From an uncultured Eubacteriales bacterium (lineage in GTDB: Bacteria; Bacillota; Clostridia; Oscillospirales; CAG-272), in contig CAKRNO010000002.1 in NCBI GenBank assembly GCA_934371135.1, forward strand, positions 62,001 to 126,000: DNA of 64,000 nt, written 5' to 3'. Numbering within the stretch: position 1 is the stretch's first letter; every line of letters begins with the position of its first letter. The position numbers and the translations under genes were made by a program. Of this stretch, positions 61,970-64,000 are shown one piece after another. The notes under the pieces are model-generated. The model saw only the letters and a program-made list of their open reading frames with translations, was not told the DNA's origin and searched no databases.

Positions 61970-62746
61970 TCAGTGCCCCCCGTCTTTCGGGGCGTTCCCG
62001 CCCCCCTCCGCTGCCAGCATCGGCAGCAGCTTCTCCGCCGCCGCCATCTCCGCCTTGGGGCGGGAGCCGCCGGACGCCTCCTGCGGGGGGTACCCCGCGA
62101 CCGTCAGGCGGACGTGAAATACCTTCGCGTGCTCGGGGCCCTCGGTACCGATGACCTCGTAAGTGTACGGGATGTGCCGCCGCTCGCACCACTCCTTGAC
62201 GGCACTCTTGGGGTTCTTCTCCACCCGCCCGGCGCGGCGGTCGAGCAGGCGATCCACATCGTCGAGCCGGCGCACGACGTCCAGGATGACGGAAAAGTCC
62301 ATCCCGCAGTCCAGCGCCACGGCGGCGATGATGCTCTCGAACAGGTCCTCGTTCGGCGAGTCCTTGTCGAGGACGTTCTGGTTGATGTCCCCCCGCGAGA
62401 GCCGCAGATACCGGTTGACCCCGAGGCGGCGCACCGCGTCCGCGAGGGCGCGCTTGTCGCTCATATTGCTCTTGATGATGGAGAAATCCTCCTCGGTGAA
62501 GCGGGTGACGAGCCCCCGCCTGCCGACCTCGCCGTAGCGGTCGAGGAGCAGGTAGGCGAGCGTCGCCGACAGCACGCTGTCCCCGAAGAATTCGAGCACC
62601 TCGTTCGACTGCGTGTCGGCGGCTTTTCCCCCCTGCGAGAGCTCGTTCACATACGACGACCGCGTGAACGCTTGGCGCAGAAGCGCCGGGTTATGGAAAT
62701 GATAGCCGAGCGTGTCCTCCACGGACGCGATCATGTGTTCCGTCAT
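61970..62746 (-). CDS. rnc: Ribonuclease III
   Basis: A 258-residue double-strand-RNA endonuclease. The catalytic domain carries NEVLEFFGDSVLS (canonical NERLEFLGDAVL) and NEDLFESIIAAVALD. The C-terminal double-strand-RNA-binding domain ends near residue 245. The start at 62746 overlaps the stop of the TfoX-N gene (ATGA) and has a GGGAG site; the longer frame is not used. Two departures in the signature (V for R, S for A) are within family variation. Confidence 0.92.
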   Translation of the reverse strand: MTEHMIASVEDTLGYHFHNPALLRQAFTRSSYVNELSQGGKAADTQSNEVLEFFGDSVLSATLAYLLLDRYGEVGRRGLVTRFTEEDFSIIKSNMSDKRALADAVRRLGVNRYLRLSRGDINQNVLDKDSPNEDLFESIIAAVALDCGMDFSVILDVVRRLDDVDRLLDRRAGRVEKNPKSAVKEWCERRHIPYTYEVIGTEGPEHAKVFHVRLTVAGYPPQEASGGSRPKAEMAAAEKLLPMLAAEGGGNAPKDGGH

Positions 62747-63069
62747 GCGTTGCTCCCTCTTTTCCCTGTCTTCGGTGCCGGCTCGGGCAGCTCTGCCCAC
62801 AGCGCGTCCATGATACGCCGGAGCCCCTCCCGGTCGTCCGTGTCCTCGACGAGGAGCATTTCCTTTGCCCCCTCGTACGGCACCTCCAGAGGTGCCCCCG
62901 GCAGGAGGCGGCAGACCCCCGCCACCGGTTTGACGAGCAGGCGGTTGTCATAGATCCCGCCGACATATTTGCTGAGATAGTAGAGCAGATACTCCCCCAT
63001 CATCGCCCGTGCGGTCAGTCCCGGGCACTGCCCGAGGATATAGTCCCGGAATTCCTTGCTGCTTGCCAT
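62743..63069 (-). CDS. TfoX N-terminal domain protein
   Basis: A 108-residue protein starting MASSKEFRDYILGQ. The TARAMMGEYLLYY...KYVGGIYDNRLLVK pattern is that of the TfoX/Sxy N-terminal domain, which in some bacteria is involved in competence control but as a stand-alone domain has no known role. The ATG at 63069 fits the domain start and has a GAGGG site. It lies 19 bases after hxlR and overlaps rnc, so the three are likely one operon. Confidence 0.82.
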   Translation of the reverse strand: MASSKEFRDYILGQCPGLTARAMMGEYLLYYLSKYVGGIYDNRLLVKPVAGVCRLLPGAPLEVPYEGAKEMLLVEDTDDREGLRRIMDALWAELPEPAPKTGKRGSNA

Positions 63070-63088
63070 GTCCCTCTCCCGTTCTCTG

Positions 63089-63409
63089 TCAGATGTTCTT
63101 GTACTCCGTGCCCCACGCCGCCATCGCATCGAGGATGGGGCCCAGCGTCTCGCCGAGCGGGCTCAACGCATATTCGACCCGAGGCGGCACCTCGGGGTAA
63201 ACGGTGCGCGTGATGATACCGTCCGCCTCCATCTCGCGCAGGCTGTCGGTCAGCACCTTCTGGCTGATGCCGTCGAGGTCCCGCCGCAGTTCATTGAAGC
63301 GCCACGGGCGCACGCGCAGGTTACGGATAATGAGCAGCTTCCATTTGCTGCCGATGAGTTGCACCGTCGTCGCCACCGGGCAAACGGGCAGTTCTTCTTT
63401 TGTCCGCAT
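63089..63409 (-). CDS. HxlR-family transcriptional regulator
   Basis: A 106-residue winged-helix protein: KWKLLIIRNLRVRPWRFNELRRDLDGISQKVLTDSLREMEADGI pattern (in parts) is the HxlR domain. A single cysteine, C10 in PVCPVATT, is placed as in redox-sensing members (YodB, HypR). The ATG 63409 has AGAGG eight bases ahead; a GTG three codons earlier is the alternative. Divergent from the 63627 gene, which it probably controls. Confidence 0.92.
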   Translation of the reverse strand: MRTKEELPVCPVATTVQLIGSKWKLLIIRNLRVRPWRFNELRRDLDGISQKVLTDSLREMEADGIITRTVYPEVPPRVEYALSPLGETLGPILDAMAAWGTEYKNI

Positions 63410-63459
63410 AAGACACACCTCTCCTCCGGCATCGGGCCGTTCCCGTCATTCGTGCTTTT

Positions 63460-63488
63460 ATTATGACACGGCGGCGGCTTTTTTGCAA
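63460..63488 (-). promoter_or_regulatory. Promoter for hxlR
   Basis: On the minus strand TTGCAA (63483-63488), 17 bases, CATAAT (63460-63465). Confidence 0.7.
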
Positions 63489-63505
63489 GCCCCCGCGCTA
63501 TGGTT

Positions 63506-63534
63506 ACTTTTTTGTGCGTGAGGCATAAAAAAGT
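63506..63534. promoter_or_regulatory. Candidate HxlR operator
   Basis: Perfect inverted repeat ACTTTTTT (63506-63513) and AAAAAAGT (63527-63534), 13 bases apart, with a further GTACTTTA at 63537-63544. It sits between the two divergent promoters, ideal for a dimeric winged-helix repressor. Confidence 0.6.
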
Positions 63535-63540
63535 GCGTAC

Positions 63541-63569
63541 TTTACAAGGCACGGCTCCGGGTCTATCCT
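63541..63569 (+). promoter_or_regulatory. Promoter for the 63627 gene
   Basis: TTTACA (63541-63546), 17 bases, TATCCT (63564-63569). The -35 directly abuts the inverted repeat, so binding there would block it. Confidence 0.65.
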
Positions 63570-63626
63570 ATATCTGCAAGCCGGAGAGCGCCCGTCGCCC
63601 CGGACGAAAAAACAAGGAGAACCACC

Positions 63627-64000
63627 ATGAACAAAAACAGTTTCCGCAAAGTGACACTCGCAAAGGGCGAGGTCGCCGTCTACGACGCCGGTACGCTCCG
63701 GCTCCACGCCTACAAGACCAACGACCCGATGAGCGATGAGGTCTTCATCGTCGAAAAGGACGGGCAGGCGGTCGTTATTGAATCCCCCTGCTTCCGCGAC
63801 AACATCGCCGAGCTGACCGCCTACCTTTCCGGTCTGCGCGTAGCCGGTGTCCTCGTCGCCTACCATGCCGCAGGCGCCACATTCCTGCCGGACGTACCGA
63901 AGTACGCAACGCAGAACGCCGTCGCCTACTCCGAGGACGGCGGCGGGAAGGCGCTCATCACGGGCTTTACCGCCGCGTTCGGAGACGCGTTTGACCATTC
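63627..64000 (+). CDS. Metallo-beta-lactamase-fold-like protein, 5' part
   Basis: The first 124 codons of a gene that runs off the right edge. It begins MNKNSFRKVTLAKGEVAVYD and continues with VFIVEKDGQAVVIESPCFRDNIAELTAYL (in part) and GVLVAYHAAGATFLPDV. This resembles MBL-fold proteins found next to HxlR regulators in clostridia, but the metal motif HxHxDH is not visible in this part; only YHAAG occupies a comparable place. AAGGAG precedes the start. Confidence 0.7.
   Translation, partial: MNKNSFRKVTLAKGEVAVYDAGTLRLHAYKTNDPMSDEVFIVEKDGQAVVIESPCFRDNIAELTAYLSGLRVAGVLVAYHAAGATFLPDVPKYATQNAVAYSEDGGGKALITGFTAAFGDAFDH

Noticed and set aside
1..64000. tRNA, rRNA, CRISPR arrays or insertion sequences
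   Set aside because: Read through for cloverleaf-like ends with CCA, repeat-spacer patterns and transposase motifs; none seen.

Overview
The window is G+C-rich DNA from a single bacterial chromosome with dense, mostly ordinary gene packing. It points to a Gram-positive anaerobe of the class Clostridia. Supporting evidence: a SipL-like DUF3794 plus LysM spore-coat protein, a Re-type citrate synthase, a tRNA-sensing T-box in front of serS, a DNA polymerase I whose proofreading site is degenerate, rubrerythrin, zinc-binding versions of S4, S14, L24, L36 and adenylate kinase, and the clostridial order of the S10-spc-alpha ribosomal superoperon. A genus cannot be fixed from the sequence alone. No rRNA, tRNA, CRISPR array, prophage or insertion sequence was recognised.

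Layout. Positions 1-10.5 kb hold a small cysteine-containing protein, serC, tex, a stand-alone MsmK/UgpC-type sugar ABC ATPase, an overlapping cysK-mnmA pair, and trkA-trkH potassium uptake. Positions 10.5-15 kb hold a ferritin-like small protein, a leucine-rich-repeat (BspA-type) protein without a signal peptide, a tiny ORF, and a large REC/HD-GYP/GGDEF cyclic-di-GMP protein with a long hairpin-rich leader. Positions 15.0-19.5 kb are a complete agmatine deiminase operon (aguB, aguD, aguA, arcC) that turns agmatine into putrescine, ATP, CO2 and ammonia. After aroK, 20.4-24.9 kb is a compact operon of Re-citrate synthase, aconitase and isocitrate dehydrogenase, the oxidative TCA branch to 2-oxoglutarate. 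Rubrerythrin and an unknown membrane protein follow.

Positions 27.3-43.0 kb, all on the minus strand, are the continuous ribosomal cluster from rpsJ to rplQ including secY, adk, map, infA and rpoA. It is driven by a clear sigma-A-type promoter about 210 nt ahead of rpsJ, with unusually hairpin-rich spacers at rpsJ/rplC and rpsD/rpoA. Divergent from it are an unknown membrane protein and polA. Positions 47-52 kb hold the SipL-like protein, a patatin-like lipase, and an ackA-rhaD pair. Positions 52-56.5 kb hold a HAD phosphatase overlapping a long topoisomerase III, divergent from a metallophosphoesterase. Positions 56.5-62 kb hold pheS-pheT and T-box-serS. The right end has hxlR, a TfoX-N protein and rnc in one run, and a divergent MBL-like gene cut by the window edge.

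I saw no unmistakable new system. The best leads are the hairpin array between rpsJ and rplC, the structured leader and small ORF flanking the cyclic-di-GMP protein, the hairpin inside the agu operon, the nearly identical dispersed terminator stem-loops, and the tightly packed divergent promoters at topB and hxlR. Many long antisense ORFs are by-products of high G+C third-position bias and were left out.
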